Source: Campylobacterota bacterium
Lineage (GTDB): Bacteria; Campylobacterota; Campylobacteria; Campylobacterales; Sulfurovaceae
Assembly: GCA_011048515.1 (NCBI GenBank)
Contig: DSDW01000092.1
Span: 1 to 32,229 of the forward strand
DNA length: 32,229 nt
Direction: 5' to 3'
Positions within the stretch are counted from its first letter, which is position 1. Each line of letters starts with the position of its first letter. The translations under genes were made by a program, and so were the position numbers. A model generated the notes under the pieces. That model was not told the origin of the DNA. It was given only the letters and a program-made list of their open reading frames with translations, and ran no database searches. Positions 14,664-32,072 of the stretch are shown in pieces.

Positions 14664-16754
14664 TTATCCGTTTCTCTTTTCGATGATCTCTTTTGCAACG
14701 TTCGTAGGAACTTCTTCATAGTGATCGAATTCCATAGAGTATGTCGCACGACCCTGAGTCATCGATCTAAGGTCAGTTGAATAACCGAACATTTCTGAAA
14801 GTGGTACAAACGCGTTCACGATTTTGTTACCTGCTCTGTCATCCATACCGTTGACTTGACCACGTCTTTTTGACACGTCACCGATCACGTCACCCATGTA
14901 CTCTTCAGGAACTTCAACTTCAACTTTCATCAATGGTTCAAGGATAACAGGGTTAGCCATTTTAGCACCCTCTCTGAATCCCATAGAACCAGCAAGTTTA
15001 AACGCCATCTCAGAGGAGTCAACATCGTGGTAAGATCCATCGTAAAGTGTTACTTTAACATCTTCTACAGGATAACCCGCCTGGATACCTCTACCCAGCG
15101 CTTCCTGGATACCTTTATCAACAGGTGCGATGAACTCTTTAGGAATAACCCCACCTTTGATCTCATCGACAAACAGATAACCAGCACCTGGCTCCTGAGG
15201 CTCGATTCTGAGGTATACGTGACCGAACTGTCCGCGACCACCTGATTGTTTTGCGTACTTGTACTCTTTTTCAACAGATTTTCTGATCGTTTCACGGTAA
15301 GCAACCTGTGGCGCACCAACTTCTGCTTCTACCTTAAACTCTCTTTTCATACGGTCAACAATGATCTCAAGGTGCAATTCACCCATACCGGAGATAATCG
15401 TCTGACCGGACTCTTCGTCTGTAGAAACTCTGAATGATGGATCCTCTGCAGCAAGTTTACCCAGTGCGATACCCATTTTTTCCTGGTCAGCTTTAGTCTT
15501 AGGCTCAACCGCAACAGAGATAACAGGTTCCGGGAATTCCATTCTTTCAAGAACCACTTTATCTTTATCTGAACAGAGTGTATCACCGGTAGTAGTATCT
15601 TTAAGACCTACAACTGCAGCAATCTCACCAGCATAAACTTCTTTTACCTCTTCACGTTTGATCGCGTGCATCTTCATGATACGACCGATACGCTCTTTTT
15701 TGTTCTTTGTAGAGTTAAGCGCGTATGAACCTGATTCGAGTACACCTCTGTAGACACGGATAAATGTCAATTGACCTACAAACGGGTCAGTCATGATCTT
15801 GAATGCGAGCGCAGCAAATGGTCCATTGTCGCTAGACTCAACTATCACTTCTTTGGTCTCATCATCCATCATTGTACCACGGATATCAGCAACTTCTGTC
15901 GGAGCCGGAAGATATGCAACAACGGCATCAAGAAGTGTCTGTACACCTTTGTTTTTAAATGAAGTACCGCAAACCATTGGTACGATTTCCATACCGATTG
16001 TCGCTTTTTTGATTCCAGCCATGATCTCTTCGTTGGTTAACTCTTCACCCTCAAGGAATTTCTCCATAAGCTCATCGTTACCCTCAACGCCGGAGATCGC
16101 TTCGATCATTTTTTCGCGATACTCTTCAGCTTTTTCCTGAAGTTCAGGACGGATATCCTGCTCATGGTATGCTGACCCCATCGCAGCATCAGCATCCCAT
16201 ACGATCTCTTTCATTTTTACAAGATCGACGACACCTTCAAATGTATCTTCTGCACCGATCGGGATTTGAAGAGGAACAGGGTTACCTTTCAGTCTTTCAC
16301 TGATCTGTCTTTCAACCTCATAGAAGTCTGCACCTGTTCTGTCCATTTTGTTTACATAGACGATTGATGGTACGCCATACTTATTTCTTTGTCTCCATAC
16401 AGTTTCAGACTGAGGCTGAACCCCGCCAACCGCACAGAATACAGAAACGGCACCGTCAAGTACCCTCATTGAACGCTCAACTTCGATCGTAAAGTCAACG
16501 TGACCCGGAGTGTCGATGATGTTGATCTGTTTACCGTCCCATGTACATGTCGTCGCAGCAGAAGTAATCGTAATACCTCTCTCCTGCTCCTGCTCCATCC
16601 AGTCCATAGTAGCAGCACCATCATGAACCTCACCGATCTTGTGCTCAACACCTGTATAGAAAAGGATTCTTTCTGTTGTTGTCGTCTTACCTGCATCGAT
16701 GTGTGCAGCAATACCGATGTTTCTTACGTCTTCAAGTTTATGCGTTCTTGCCAT
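14664..16754 (-). CDS. fusA: Translation elongation factor G
   Basis: A 696-residue GTPase that drives translocation and, with RRF, ribosome recycling. G1 is AHIDAGKTT (17-25), G3 is DTPGHVDF and G4 is NKMD. Switch-[11 protein letters not shown] and the domain IV tip region are intact. Length is standard. It is the last gene of the rpsL-rpsG-fusA (str) cluster, 11 bases after rpsG. tuf is not next to it, as in E. coli, but lies about 14 kb upstream beside the tRNA cluster. No fusidic-acid-type rearrangement is evident. Confidence 0.98.
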   Translation of the reverse strand: MARTHKLEDVRNIGIAAHIDAGKTTTTERILFYTGVEHKIGEVHDGAATMDWMEQEQERGITITSAATTCTWDGKQINIIDTPGHVDFTIEVERSMRVLDGAVSVFCAVGGVQPQSETVWRQRNKYGVPSIVYVNKMDRTGADFYEVERQISERLKGNPVPLQIPIGAEDTFEGVVDLVKMKEIVWDADAAMGSAYHEQDIRPELQEKAEEYREKMIEAISGVEGNDELMEKFLEGEELTNEEIMAGIKKATIGMEIVPMVCGTSFKNKGVQTLLDAVVAYLPAPTEVADIRGTMMDDETKEVIVESSDNGPFAALAFKIMTDPFVGQLTFIRVYRGVLESGSYALNSTKNKKERIGRIMKMHAIKREEVKEVYAGEIAAVVGLKDTTTGDTLCSDKDKVVLERMEFPEPVISVAVEPKTKADQEKMGIALGKLAAEDPSFRVSTDEESGQTIISGMGELHLEIIVDRMKREFKVEAEVGAPQVAYRETIRKSVEKEYKYAKQSGGRGQFGHVYLRIEPQEPGAGYLFVDEIKGGVIPKEFIAPVDKGIQEALGRGIQAGYPVEDVKVTLYDGSYHDVDSSEMAFKLAGSMGFREGAKMANPVILEPLMKVEVEVPEEYMGDVIGDVSKRRGQVNGMDDRAGNKIVNAFVPLSEMFGYSTDLRSMTQGRATYSMEFDHYEEVPTNVAKEIIEKRNG

Positions 16755-16765
16755 AATCTATTTCC

Positions 16766-17236
<471 letters not shown>

Positions 17237-17308
17237 TTACCTCTTCAATCTTAAATTGTTGATTTACTCAAGTCTTGTCCACGAAGGTTCACTGACAACA
17301 CCTGCATA

Positions 17309-17324
17309 AGCCTGATAGCAGGCT
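17309..17324 (-). promoter_or_regulatory. Intercistronic hairpin between rpsL and rpsG, candidate S7 autoregulatory site
   Basis: AGCCTG-ATAG-CAGGCT gives a six-base-pair stem in the rpsL-rpsG gap (17234-17351). In E. coli, S7 represses its own translation by binding the S12-S7 intercistronic RNA. Here only position and the presence of a stem support that role. Confidence 0.35.
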
Positions 17325-17351
17325 AACCTCTTTTAAGTTTTTATCCTAAAA

Positions 17352-17726
17352 TTATTTTTTAGGTCTCTTAGCACCATACTTAGATCTTGCAACCGTTCTG
17401 TTTGCAACACCTGAAGCATCCAATGCACCACGTACAATGTGATACTTAACACCCGGTAAGTCTTTTACCCTACCACCACGTACAAGTACGATAGAGTGCT
17501 CTTGAAGGTTATGACCTTCACCACCGATATAAGCGATTACTTCGAATCCACTTGTCAATCTTACTTTAGCAACTTTTCTAAGTGCTGAGTTTGGTTTCTT
17601 TGGAGTAGTTGTGTATACTCTTGTACAAACACCTCTTCTTTGAGGACAGTTTACAAGCGCAGGTGATTTTGATTTTTTAATCACTTTTTTACGCTCTTTA
17701 CGAATCAATTGGTTAATTGTAGGCAA
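17352..17726 (-). CDS. rpsL: 30S ribosomal protein S12
   Basis: A 124-residue S12, a decoding-centre protein. [21 protein letters not shown] (40-51) and [13 protein letters not shown] are conserved. The lysine of the streptomycin site (K43 with Met counted) and the adjoining residues are wild type, as is D89, the methylthiolation position. The start codon is TTG at 17726, with AAAGGA upstream; no nearby ATG gives the conserved N-terminus. It opens the str operon with its own promoter about 100 bases upstream. Confidence 0.97.
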   Translation of the reverse strand: MPTINQLIRKERKKVIKKSKSPALVNCPQRRGVCTRVYTTTPKKPNSALRKVAKVRLTSGFEVIAYIGGEGHNLQEHSIVLVRGGRVKDLPGVKYHIVRGALDASGVANRTVARSKYGAKRPKK

Positions 17727-17829
17727 TCGTAATCCTTTCTGTGTTATTTTGAATTGAATCTTGGGATAATCCCATCTTAAAGCACAAATATGCTCTAAAA
17801 TCGAATAAAGCCCAGAAAAATGGAGGCAT

Positions 17830-17835
17830 ATTATA
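17830..17835 (-). promoter_or_regulatory. Probable -10 of the rpsL-rpsG-fusA promoter
   Basis: A perfect TATAAT on the minus strand in the 196-base rpoC-rpsL gap, predicting a leader of roughly 95 bases. The leader contains a 13-base palindrome, TGGGATAATCCCA, at 17762-17774. Confidence 0.6.
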
Positions 17836-17897
17836 CTGAAACTATCTTAAGATTTTTTTATAGATGTTTTTACGCTATCTAATGTAAAGGAGAACTC

Positions 17898-17919
17898 AAG
17901 AACCACCGAAGTGGTTCTT
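17898..17919 (-). terminator. UUCG-capped hairpin immediately after rpoC
   Basis: In the mRNA sense AAGAACCAC-UUCG-GUGGUUCUU: nine perfect base pairs closed by the very stable C(UUCG)G tetraloop, starting three bases after the rpoC stop. It lacks a following U-run, so it may protect or define the 3' end after processing rather than terminate by itself. Confidence 0.6.
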
Positions 17920-17922
17920 CTG

Positions 17923-26626
<8,704 letters not shown>

Positions 26627-26689
26627 TTAAAGTTTATGGTTAATATCGCTGTATGTAAAATTTACGTAACTAATACATTATGTTTAGTT

Positions 26690-26761
26690 AGATACACCAA
26701 GAAACTATTAGAGGAGGGTATGAAAATGTCTCATCTCCGAATAGTTTATCACTGTATCTAA
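26690..26761 (-). promoter_or_regulatory. Long stem-loop in the rplL-rpoB gap, candidate RNase III site
   Basis: Nested complementary arms are TAGATACA (26690-26697) with TGTATCTA (26754-26761), AAACTATT (26703-26710) with AATAGTTT (26741-26748), GGAG (26714-26717) with CTCC (26736-26739), and ATGA with TCAT at the tip. This makes one interrupted helix about 72 bases long. E. coli has an RNase III processing stem at the same point of this operon. Confidence 0.65.
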
Positions 26762-26774
26762 CGAAGGTAGTTGT

Positions 26775-26796
26775 AAGCCGGGCCAAAGCCCGGCTT
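26775..26796 (-). terminator. GC-rich hairpin after rplL, candidate attenuator
   Basis: AAGCCGGGC-CAAA-GCCCGGCTT: nine perfect base pairs, 19 bases past the rplL stop. On the minus strand it is followed by ACAACTACC, not a U-run, so partial termination or stability control is more likely than full termination. rpoB lies downstream. Confidence 0.55.
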
Positions 26797-26815
26797 TAGA
26801 GTAAAGTAATACCGA

Positions 26816-27187
26816 TTACTTAAGCTCACAAGAAGCACCAGCTTCTTCAAGTTGTTTTTTGATATCTTCAGCCTCTTCTTTAGAAGCACCTTCTTTAAGT
26901 ACAGTAGGAGCGTTTTCAACTGCATCTTTTGCCTCTTTAAGACCAAGACCTGTCACAGCTCTAACTACTTTAATAGTGTTGATTTTCTTCGCACCACCGT
27001 CAGTAAGTACTACGTTGAACTCAGTCTGCTCTTCAGCAGCCTCAGCAGCAACACCAGCACCAGCAGCTACTACAGTAGCTTGTGCAGTTACACCAAATTT
27101 TTCTTCGAACTCTTTTACAAGCTCAGAAAGCTCAAGTACAGAAAGGTTAGAGATAAACTCAATTACATCTTCTTTTGTGATTGCCAT
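26816..27187 (-). CDS. rplL: 50S ribosomal protein L7/L12
   Basis: A 123-residue stalk protein that recruits translation GTPases. The N-terminal dimerisation helices (1-32) are followed by an alanine-rich hinge (about 38-52) and the C-terminal factor-binding domain with [21 protein letters not shown] (75-95). Length is standard. It is preceded by rplJ with an 80-base gap containing a hairpin, and followed by the attenuator-like stem before rpoB. Confidence 0.98.
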   Translation of the reverse strand: MAITKEDVIEFISNLSVLELSELVKEFEEKFGVTAQATVVAAGAGVAAEAAEEQTEFNVVLTDGGAKKINTIKVVRAVTGLGLKEAKDAVENAPTVLKEGASKEEAEDIKKQLEEAGASCELK

Positions 27188-27237
27188 AATATTTTCCTTT
27201 TTCTATTATGCTGAAATCTTATACGATTTACTTATAA

Positions 27238-27256
27238 GAGAGCAGTGGCTGCTCTC
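27238..27256 (-). promoter_or_regulatory. Hairpin in the rplJ-rplL gap
   Basis: GAGAGCA-GTGGC-TGCTCTC, a seven-base-pair stem starting 11 bases after the rplJ stop. It may help set the higher output of L12 relative to L10, since four L12 copies or more are needed per L10. That role is an inference. Confidence 0.4.
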
Positions 27257-27267
27257 ACCACCCGCTA

Positions 27268-27756
27268 TTAAGCCTCTTCTTCTCTCTTTTTTCTCAATGC
27301 GTCCAGACCGATCGTAAAGTTCTGAACCGGTGCATTCCAGACATTGAGAAGCATACCAAGAAGCTCGTCTCTTGTAGGAAGTTTAGCCATTGCGTTGATT
27401 GTCGCAAAATCAGCAGCTTTTCCTTCGATGAGACCAGTTTTGATAGAAAAGTGATCCTTGTTGTCAGATGCAGCTTTATCAGCTATCTTACATGGAAGTA
27501 CTTGTGTCTCACCCCAGATAAAGATATTTGTATCTGTAAGGGCAAGCTCTTCACATCCGGCTTCTTTGATCGCCAGCTGTGCAAGTTTGTTCTTCACAAC
27601 TCTCACTTTACACTCTTGCTCACGTGCATTGTTTCTTACTGCCTCAAGTGCTTCAACTGTCATACCTTTGTAGTCACAAACTACAACGGCACCAGCCGCC
27701 TTGAACTCAGCAGCCAACTCTGCAACGATCTGTGCTTTTTGTGCTTTCGTTAACAT
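27268..27756 (-). CDS. rplJ: 50S ribosomal protein L10
   Basis: A 162-residue base of the L12 stalk. It shows the start MLTKAQKAQIV, the YKGMTVEALEAVRNNAREQ region, RVVKNKLAQLA and a C-terminal helix that holds the L12 dimers. I start it at ATG 27756, which follows GAAAGGAG. A longer frame to 27804 runs into the leader. In many bacteria the L10-L12 complex represses its own translation through the leader RNA, and a structured leader is present here. Confidence 0.96.
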   Translation of the reverse strand: MLTKAQKAQIVAELAAEFKAAGAVVVCDYKGMTVEALEAVRNNAREQECKVRVVKNKLAQLAIKEAGCEELALTDTNIFIWGETQVLPCKIADKAASDNKDHFSIKTGLIEGKAADFATINAMAKLPTRDELLGMLLNVWNAPVQNFTIGLDALRKKREEEA

Positions 27757-27946
27757 ATTTTCTCCTTTCGACCTACAACAGGGTATGGGATTCCACCCGT
27801 ACAACCCTTCGGTTATACTAATTAAGCTTTCGCCCCTATTGTCTATGACCTAAATTTGAGAATACTATTCTCAACCAAAAGCTAGGGTAGCGCTTGATTG
27901 AAAATAGTTCAAGCACAGCTGATGCTGTGACTTGAAAAATGTATGA
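27757..27946 (-). promoter_or_regulatory. rplJ leader region, candidate L10-L12 autoregulatory RNA
   Basis: A 190-base non-coding gap between rplA and rplJ, unusually long for this operon. It contains a 19-base perfect palindrome, TTGAGAATACTATTCTCAA (27856-27874), plus GGGGCGAAAGC and AACCGAAGGGTT segments nearer rplJ. Position and structure fit the ribosomal protein L10 leader family. I cannot confirm the consensus by eye. Confidence 0.5.
27908..27936 (-). terminator. Stem-loop after rplA, possible terminator or attenuator
   Basis: TTCAAG plus CACAGC pairs with GCTGTG plus CTTGAA around a TGAT loop, with one bulged A. It lies ten bases past the rplA stop. On the minus strand CTATTTTC follows, a weak U-tract. 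Confidence 0.5.
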
Positions 27947-28651
27947 TTATTTAAGTTCCATAAGTTCTGCAGCATTCAGTGTCACTGAAGGACTCATTGT
28001 AAGTGATACTGCCGCATTCGTAATATATCTACCTTTTGCAGAAGCAGGTTTAGCTTTGTTGATCGCTCTTACAAACGTGATAAGGTTCTCTTTGATCTTA
28101 TCGTTCTCAAAACTTACTTTACCGATACCTGCGTGAATGTTACCTTTTTTGTCAACTCTGTAGTTCACCTGCCCGCCTTTAGCGTTTTCAACAGCTTTAG
28201 CGACATCCATAGTTACAGTACCTGTTTTTGGGTTAGGCATCAAACCTTTTGGCCCGAGAATTCTCGCTACTTTACCGAGTACACCCATCATATCAGGCGT
28301 TGAAATAACGATATCAAAATCGATGTTTCCTGCCTGGATCTGCTCGATAAGATCATCGCTTCCTACAAGATCCGCTCCTGCAGCTTTTGCTTCATCCGCT
28401 TTTGCATCTTTTGCAAATACAGCAACTCTTACTGTTTTACCTGTTCCGTTAGGCAATACAACTGAACCTCTGATCATTTGATCCGCATGTCTTGGGTCAA
28501 CATTAAGGTTAAGTGCCACTTCAACAGTCTCGTCAAATTTAGCTGATTTAAGCTCTGGCAATGTAGCGATCGCTTCATCAACACTGTATACTTTGTTCGC
28601 ATCTATCTTTTTGAGTAGTGCTTCTCTTCTTTTACTTACTTTCTTTGCCAT
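27947..28651 (-). CDS. rplA: 50S ribosomal protein L1
   Basis: A 234-residue protein of the mobile L1 stalk, involved in E-site tRNA release. Characteristic parts are the start [49 protein letters not shown] and [16 protein letters not shown]. In E. coli L1 also represses the rplK-rplA mRNA. It follows rplK by 65 bases. Confidence 0.98.
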   Translation of the reverse strand: MAKKVSKRREALLKKIDANKVYSVDEAIATLPELKSAKFDETVEVALNLNVDPRHADQMIRGSVVLPNGTGKTVRVAVFAKDAKADEAKAAGADLVGSDDLIEQIQAGNIDFDIVISTPDMMGVLGKVARILGPKGLMPNPKTGTVTMDVAKAVENAKGGQVNYRVDKKGNIHAGIGKVSFENDKIKENLITFVRAINKAKPASAKGRYITNAAVSLTMSPSVTLNAAELMELK

Positions 28652-28716
28652 ATATTCTCTCCGCTTTTATGCTCCCACATCCGAACTATGTGGTAATGAT
28701 TTATTTTGAACTCGTA

Positions 28717-29142
28717 TTAGTCTACGATGTCAACACCCATACTTCTACACTGGCCAGAGATGATTTTAGCTGCCATCTCTCTGTCATTTGTGTTAAGGTC
28801 TGCAATCTTCTGATCTACGATCTCGTCAAGTTTTGCTTGACTGATAGTAGCAATTTTGTTTTTAAGCGGATTATCAGAACCCTTGTTGATTCCCGCAGCT
28901 TTCATGATAAGTTGGGATGCAGGCGGCTGCTTAATTTCAAATGTGAAACTTTTATCACTGTATACTGTGATAATCACAGGAACTTTGAATCCCATCTTAT
29001 CTTTTGATTTTTCATTGAATGCTTTACAGAACTCCATAATGTTCAAACCACGTTGACCCAGTGCTGGTCCAACCGGCGGTGACGGGTTCGCAGCACCAGC
29101 AGCAATGATCATTTTGAATTTACCTGCTATCTTTTTTGCCAT
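28717..29142 (-). CDS. rplK: 50S ribosomal protein L11
   Basis: A 141-residue protein of the GTPase-associated centre. [24 protein letters not shown], the thiostrepton-region proline pair and the C-terminal [10 protein letters not shown] are all present. Length is standard. Its 135-base leader after nusG contains two small hairpins. Confidence 0.98.
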   Translation of the reverse strand: MAKKIAGKFKMIIAAGAANPSPPVGPALGQRGLNIMEFCKAFNEKSKDKMGFKVPVIITVYSDKSFTFEIKQPPASQLIMKAAGINKGSDNPLKNKIATISQAKLDEIVDQKIADLNTNDREMAAKIISGQCRSMGVDIVD

Positions 29143-29175
29143 CTCTTTGTCCTTCTATGTTAATTTCTTCTTGAA

Positions 29176-29225
29176 GACAAGCAAAGCTCGTCATCAATTC
29201 ATCTCACTAAAGCTTCGGATGAAGC
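29176..29225 (-). promoter_or_regulatory. rplK leader hairpins, candidate L1 target
   Basis: Two stems lie in the nusG-rplK gap (29143-29277). One is GACAAGC-AAA-GCTCGTC (29176-29192), fully paired on the minus-strand RNA if one G-U pair is allowed. The other is GCTTC-GGAT-GAAGC (29212-29225). In E. coli L1 represses from the leader of this mRNA. The assignment here rests on location. Confidence 0.35.
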
Positions 29226-29277
29226 CTCAGAAAGATAAATTGTGTTAAGCCTTTTACTTCTCTTCTGATAAAAAGAT

Positions 29278-29808
29278 TTAGATAATCTTTTCTACTTGTG
29301 TATACAGTATCTCTACCGGTGTGTTTCTACCAAAAATAGAAACATTCAGCTTCAACTTACCATGGTCAAGGTCAAACTCCTCGACAAGCCCGGTAAAGTT
29401 CGCAAATGATCCATCAATGATACGTACCATTTCACCTTTTTCAAAATCGACCTTAGGTTTAGGAGCAGATTTTTTCTCCATTTTTTCCAAGATGTTTTTG
29501 ATGTCTGCCTCAGAGAGTGCAGTTGGAGTCTTTTGTTCACCGATAAATCTAGATACACGTGGCAAAGACTGGATCTTATGCCATAAATCCGTATCCAGAT
29601 CTATATGTGCAAATACATATCCTGAATAGAGTGTTCTCTCGGTGATTTTTTTCTGACCGTTTTTGACTTCGATTACTTCTTCAGTCGGGACTACAAGATC
29701 TTTGACTTTATCTTCAATTCCATGATCAACTGCCATCTGCTTAATTGCTCTTTTTACAGATTGTTCGCTTCCTGCATAAGTCTGAATTGCATACCATTGA
29801 TAAGCCAT
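29278..29808 (-). CDS. nusG: Transcription termination/antitermination factor NusG
   Basis: A 176-residue protein. The NGN domain (about 1-110) starts YQWYAIQTYAGSEQSVKRAI and contains ERTLYSGYVFAHIDL, which binds the clamp of RNA polymerase. The C-terminal KOW domain (about 125-176: GEMVRIIDGSFANFTGLVEEFD) contacts Rho or S10. It lies eight bases after secE, the standard arrangement. Confidence 0.97.
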   Translation of the reverse strand: MAYQWYAIQTYAGSEQSVKRAIKQMAVDHGIEDKVKDLVVPTEEVIEVKNGQKKITERTLYSGYVFAHIDLDTDLWHKIQSLPRVSRFIGEQKTPTALSEADIKNILEKMEKKSAPKPKVDFEKGEMVRIIDGSFANFTGLVEEFDLDHGKLKLNVSIFGRNTPVEILYTQVEKII

Positions 29809-29816
29809 CTTCTATC

Positions 29817-29996
29817 CTATAATACTGATGAAACGATTGATGACATTATAAGGTCAACCAATGCTAAAAATATTGAAATAACAGTCACTACAAGAATAAC
29901 TGCTACAAATGCTTGTCTAACTTGTACTTTAGTTGGAAATATTACTTTATGTATCTCTGCTTTCGCATGTGCAATAAAAGTTGAAAGTTTTTCCAT
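29817..29996 (-). CDS. secE: Preprotein translocase subunit SecE
   Basis: A 59-residue single-span SecE. The N-terminal amphipathic helix contains AEIHKVIFPTKVQVRQAF, followed by one membrane helix (about residues 31-54). This is the short form without the two extra helices of E. coli SecE, normal outside the Gammaproteobacteria. The start at 29996 gives MEKLSTFIAHAK; a longer frame would read through the tRNA-Trp gene. It is paired with nusG. Confidence 0.95.
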   Translation of the reverse strand: MEKLSTFIAHAKAEIHKVIFPTKVQVRQAFVAVILVVTVISIFLALVDLIMSSIVSSVL

Positions 29997-30013
29997 TTTG
30001 TATACCTTTTCAG

Positions 30014-30089
30014 TGGCAGGCCAAGAGGGACTCGAACCCCCAACACTCGGTTTTGGAGACCGATGCTCTACCATTGGAGCTATTGGCCT
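30014..30089 (-). tRNA. trnW: tRNA-Trp (CCA)
   Basis: A 76-base cloverleaf with CCA encoded. The acceptor stem is AGGCCAA/TTGGCCT, the discriminator is G, the anticodon loop CTCCAAA reads CCA, and the T-arm contains GGTTCGAGTCC. It lies between rpmG and secE and is presumably cut from the same transcript. Confidence 0.97.
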
Positions 30090-30113
30090 AGATTTGAAAA
30101 AGAGGCAAAGCTA

Positions 30114-30266
30114 TTAGAGCTTCATCTCTTTATGAACAGTGTGTGTTTTACACCACTTGCAGTATTTTTTAAGTGCAAGTTTCTCTGTTGTATTTTTTTT
30201 GTTCTTTGTTGTGTGGTAGTTACGTCTTGTACACTTCTCACAACCCAGGTGAACAGTTTCTCTCAT
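30114..30266 (-). CDS. rpmG: 50S ribosomal protein L33
   Basis: A 50-residue protein beginning [17 protein letters not shown], with C-terminal [18 protein letters not shown]. Four cysteines in two CxxC pairs (C9/C12 and C37/C40) mark the zinc-binding form of L33, usually found where zinc is not limiting. There are tandem ATG codons; I prefer 30266 over 30269 because it gives the better six-base spacing from GGAG. It sits between tuf and tRNA-Trp, a common placement in this cluster. Confidence 0.95.
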   Translation of the reverse strand: MRETVHLGCEKCTRRNYHTTKNKKNTTEKLALKKYCKWCKTHTVHKEMKL

Positions 30267-30285
30267 CATATTCTCCTATGATGTA

Positions 30286-30308
30286 TGCAAGGGAGGGAAC
30301 CCCTTGCA
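30286..30308 (-). terminator. Hairpin between tuf and rpmG, candidate attenuator
   Basis: TGCAAGGG-AGGGAAC-CCCTTGCA, an eight-base-pair stem starting five bases after the tuf stop. No U-run follows on the minus strand. It may lower transcription from the very strongly expressed tuf into rpmG and beyond. Confidence 0.5.
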
Positions 30309-30313
30309 GACAA

Positions 30314-31525
30314 TTATTCGATAATTTTTGCTACGACACCGGCACCAACTGTTCTACCACCCTCACGGATCGCGAACTTAGTACCTTGCTCAAGTGCTAC
30401 CGGAGCGATAAGTTCAACGTTGATTTTAACGTTGTCACCTGGCATAACCATCTCAGTACCTTCTTGAAGCTTGATTGAACCAGTAACGTCAGTTGTACGT
30501 ACGTAGAACTGTGGTCTATAGTTGTCAAAGAATGGAGTGTGTCTACCACCTTCCTCTTTAGTAAGTACGTATACTTCTGCTTCAAACTTGCTGTGTGGAG
30601 TGATTGAACCCGGCTTACAAAGAACCATACCTCTTTGTACTTGGTTTTTGTCGATACCTCTGATAAGAACACCACAGTTATCACCAGCCTCACCACAATC
30701 CATCTCTTTACGGAACATCTCAACACCAGTTACAGTTGTTGTCATTGTGTCTTTGATACCAACGATCTCAACAGTGTTACCAACACATACAGTACCTCTG
30801 TCAACTTTACCAGTTACAACTGTACCACGACCTTGGATAGTAAAGATATCTTCGATTGGCATCAAGAAGTCTTTATCAGTCTCTCTTGTTGGCTCAGGGA
30901 TATACTCATCTACTGCATCCATAAGTGCAAAGATCTTCTCAGACCATGGTCCAAGGTTACCAGATTTTGCTTCTTCAAGTGCTTGGTATGCAGAACCAGC
31001 GATAATTGGTGTATCGTCACCTGGGAAGTCATATTCAGAAAGAAGTTCTCTTACTTCCATCTCAACGAGTTCAAGCATCTCTTCTCTATCTTCGTCATCA
31101 AGTTGATCTTCTTTGTTCAAGAATACAACGATGTATGGTACACCTACTTGCTTGGAAAGAAGGATGTGCTCTCTTGTTTGAGCCATTGGTCCGTCAGTTG
31201 CAGCGATAACTAGGATCGCACCGTCCATTTGAGCAGCACCAGTAATCATGTTCTTAACGTAGTCAGCGTGACCTGGACAGTCTACGTGAGCGTAGTGTCT
31301 TGATGCAGTTTCGTACTCTACGTGAGAAGTAGCGATCGTGATCCCTCTTTCTCTCTCTTCTGGAGCGTTGTCGATTTGATCGTAATCCATTGCTTTACCT
31401 GAACCACTTTTGAGGTTAAGACACATAGTGATTGCAGCAGTCAGAGTCGTTTTACCGTGGTCAACGTGACCGATAGTACCGATGTTAACATGCGGTTTCG
31501 TACGCGTAAATTTTTCTTTAGCCAT
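30314..31525 (-). CDS. tuf: Translation elongation factor Tu
   Basis: A 403-residue EF-Tu, which delivers aminoacyl-tRNA to the ribosome. G1 is GHVDHGKT (19-26), switch-I ends in [17 protein letters not shown]3 is DCPGH (82-86) and G4 is NKED (137-140). Domain III ends [15 protein letters not shown]. Against the usual bacterial NKCD/NKxDMVDD text, the G4 segment reads [14 protein letters not shown], slightly longer than the common form, and the protein has several extra cysteines (C35 and others). It is a single copy in this window, with its own -10 and a stem-loop upstream. Confidence 0.98.
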   Translation of the reverse strand: MAKEKFTRTKPHVNIGTIGHVDHGKTTLTAAITMCLNLKSGSGKAMDYDQIDNAPEERERGITIATSHVEYETASRHYAHVDCPGHADYVKNMITGAAQMDGAILVIAATDGPMAQTREHILLSKQVGVPYIVVFLNKEDQLDDEDREEMLELVEMEVRELLSEYDFPGDDTPIIAGSAYQALEEAKSGNLGPWSEKIFALMDAVDEYIPEPTRETDKDFLMPIEDIFTIQGRGTVVTGKVDRGTVCVGNTVEIVGIKDTMTTTVTGVEMFRKEMDCGEAGDNCGVLIRGIDKNQVQRGMVLCKPGSITPHSKFEAEVYVLTKEEGGRHTPFFDNYRPQFYVRTTDVTGSIKLQEGTEMVMPGDNVKINVELIAPVALEQGTKFAIREGGRTVGAGVVAKIIE

Positions 31526-31562
31526 GCTTTTCTCCTAGCTTGATTATGTTTTGAAAGGCATT

Positions 31563-31568
31563 ATTATA
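31563..31568 (-). promoter_or_regulatory. Probable -10 of a tuf promoter
   Basis: A perfect TATAAT on the minus strand, 37 bases before the tuf start, with AT-rich sequence upstream and no good -35. It suggests tuf can be transcribed separately from the tRNAs. Confidence 0.55.
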
Positions 31569-31598
31569 CCTAAAATTTCTTATGACCCCATAAACCCA

Positions 31599-31640
31599 TA
31601 TGGACAAAACTATTACAGCCCTGTAACACTTTTGTCCATA
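31599..31640 (-). terminator. 42-base stem-loop between tRNA-Thr(GGU) and tuf
   Basis: Perfect outer arms TATGGACAAAA (31599-31609) and TTTTGTCCATA (31630-31640), a three-by-three internal loop, then TTACAG/CTGTAA closing on CC. It starts nine bases after the tRNA 3' end and ends before the tuf -10. It could terminate the tRNA transcript or be a processing site. A U-run is absent after the stem. Confidence 0.6.
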
Positions 31641-31649
31641 CTTTTGGAG

Positions 31650-31724
<75 letters not shown>

Positions 31725-31804
31725 AAAATATTATCTAAAATCTTTCGTCACAATATTAGGACATTTTAAAAAAATAAGAGTGTTTGATTGTGTAGTAATG
31801 TGAA

Positions 31805-31821
31805 GTAAAAACGGTTTTCAC
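31805..31821 (-). terminator. Weak hairpin after tRNA-Gly
   Basis: GTAAAA with TTTTCAC can pair in the 118-base gap between tRNA-Gly and tRNA-Thr(GGU), with U-rich sequence in the right arm. The rest of the gap (31725-31842) is AT-rich, without a gene. Confidence 0.25.
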
Positions 31822-31842
31822 ATCAGCTCCCAGATCATACCA

Positions 31843-31919
31843 TGGAGCGGGAAACGGGACTCGAACCCGCGACCCTCAGCTTGGAAGGCTGACGCTCTAG
31901 CCAACTGAGCTATTCCCGC
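31843..31919 (-). tRNA. trnG: tRNA-Gly (UCC)
   Basis: A 77-base cloverleaf with CCA encoded. The acceptor is GCGGGAA, and the anticodon loop CTTCCAA reads UCC. It stands between tRNA-Tyr and tRNA-Thr(GGU), as in E. coli glyT. Confidence 0.97.
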
Positions 31920-31933
31920 GTCTATTTGGTAAA

Positions 31934-32018
31934 TGGTGGTGAGTGGAGGATTCGAACCTCCGAAGACGTAGTCAGCGGATTTACAATCCGCCCTCGTTGG
32001 CCGCTTGAGTAACTCACC
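31934..32018 (-). tRNA. trnY: tRNA-Tyr (GUA)
   Basis: An 85-base class II tRNA with a long variable arm and CCA encoded. The acceptor is GGTGAGT/ACTCACC, the discriminator is A, and the anticodon loop TTGTAAA reads GUA. GUA is a queuosine-type anticodon (GUN), linking it to QueF function. Confidence 0.97.
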
Positions 32019-32072
32019 AAAAATCATTTGGTATAATGAATGTTATTTCTGGTCAAACACTGATAAATTTTA

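Noticed and set aside
29997-30074. N-terminal extension of secE
   Set aside because: It is translated from the tRNA-Trp gene.
31818-32027. 69-codon open frame over the tRNA cluster
   Set aside because: It is the translation of tRNA-Tyr and tRNA-Gly sequence.
32032-32037. Plus-strand TATAAT in the tRNA-Thr/tRNA-Tyr gap
   Set aside because: No gene follows on that strand inside the window; probably a chance AT-rich hexamer.
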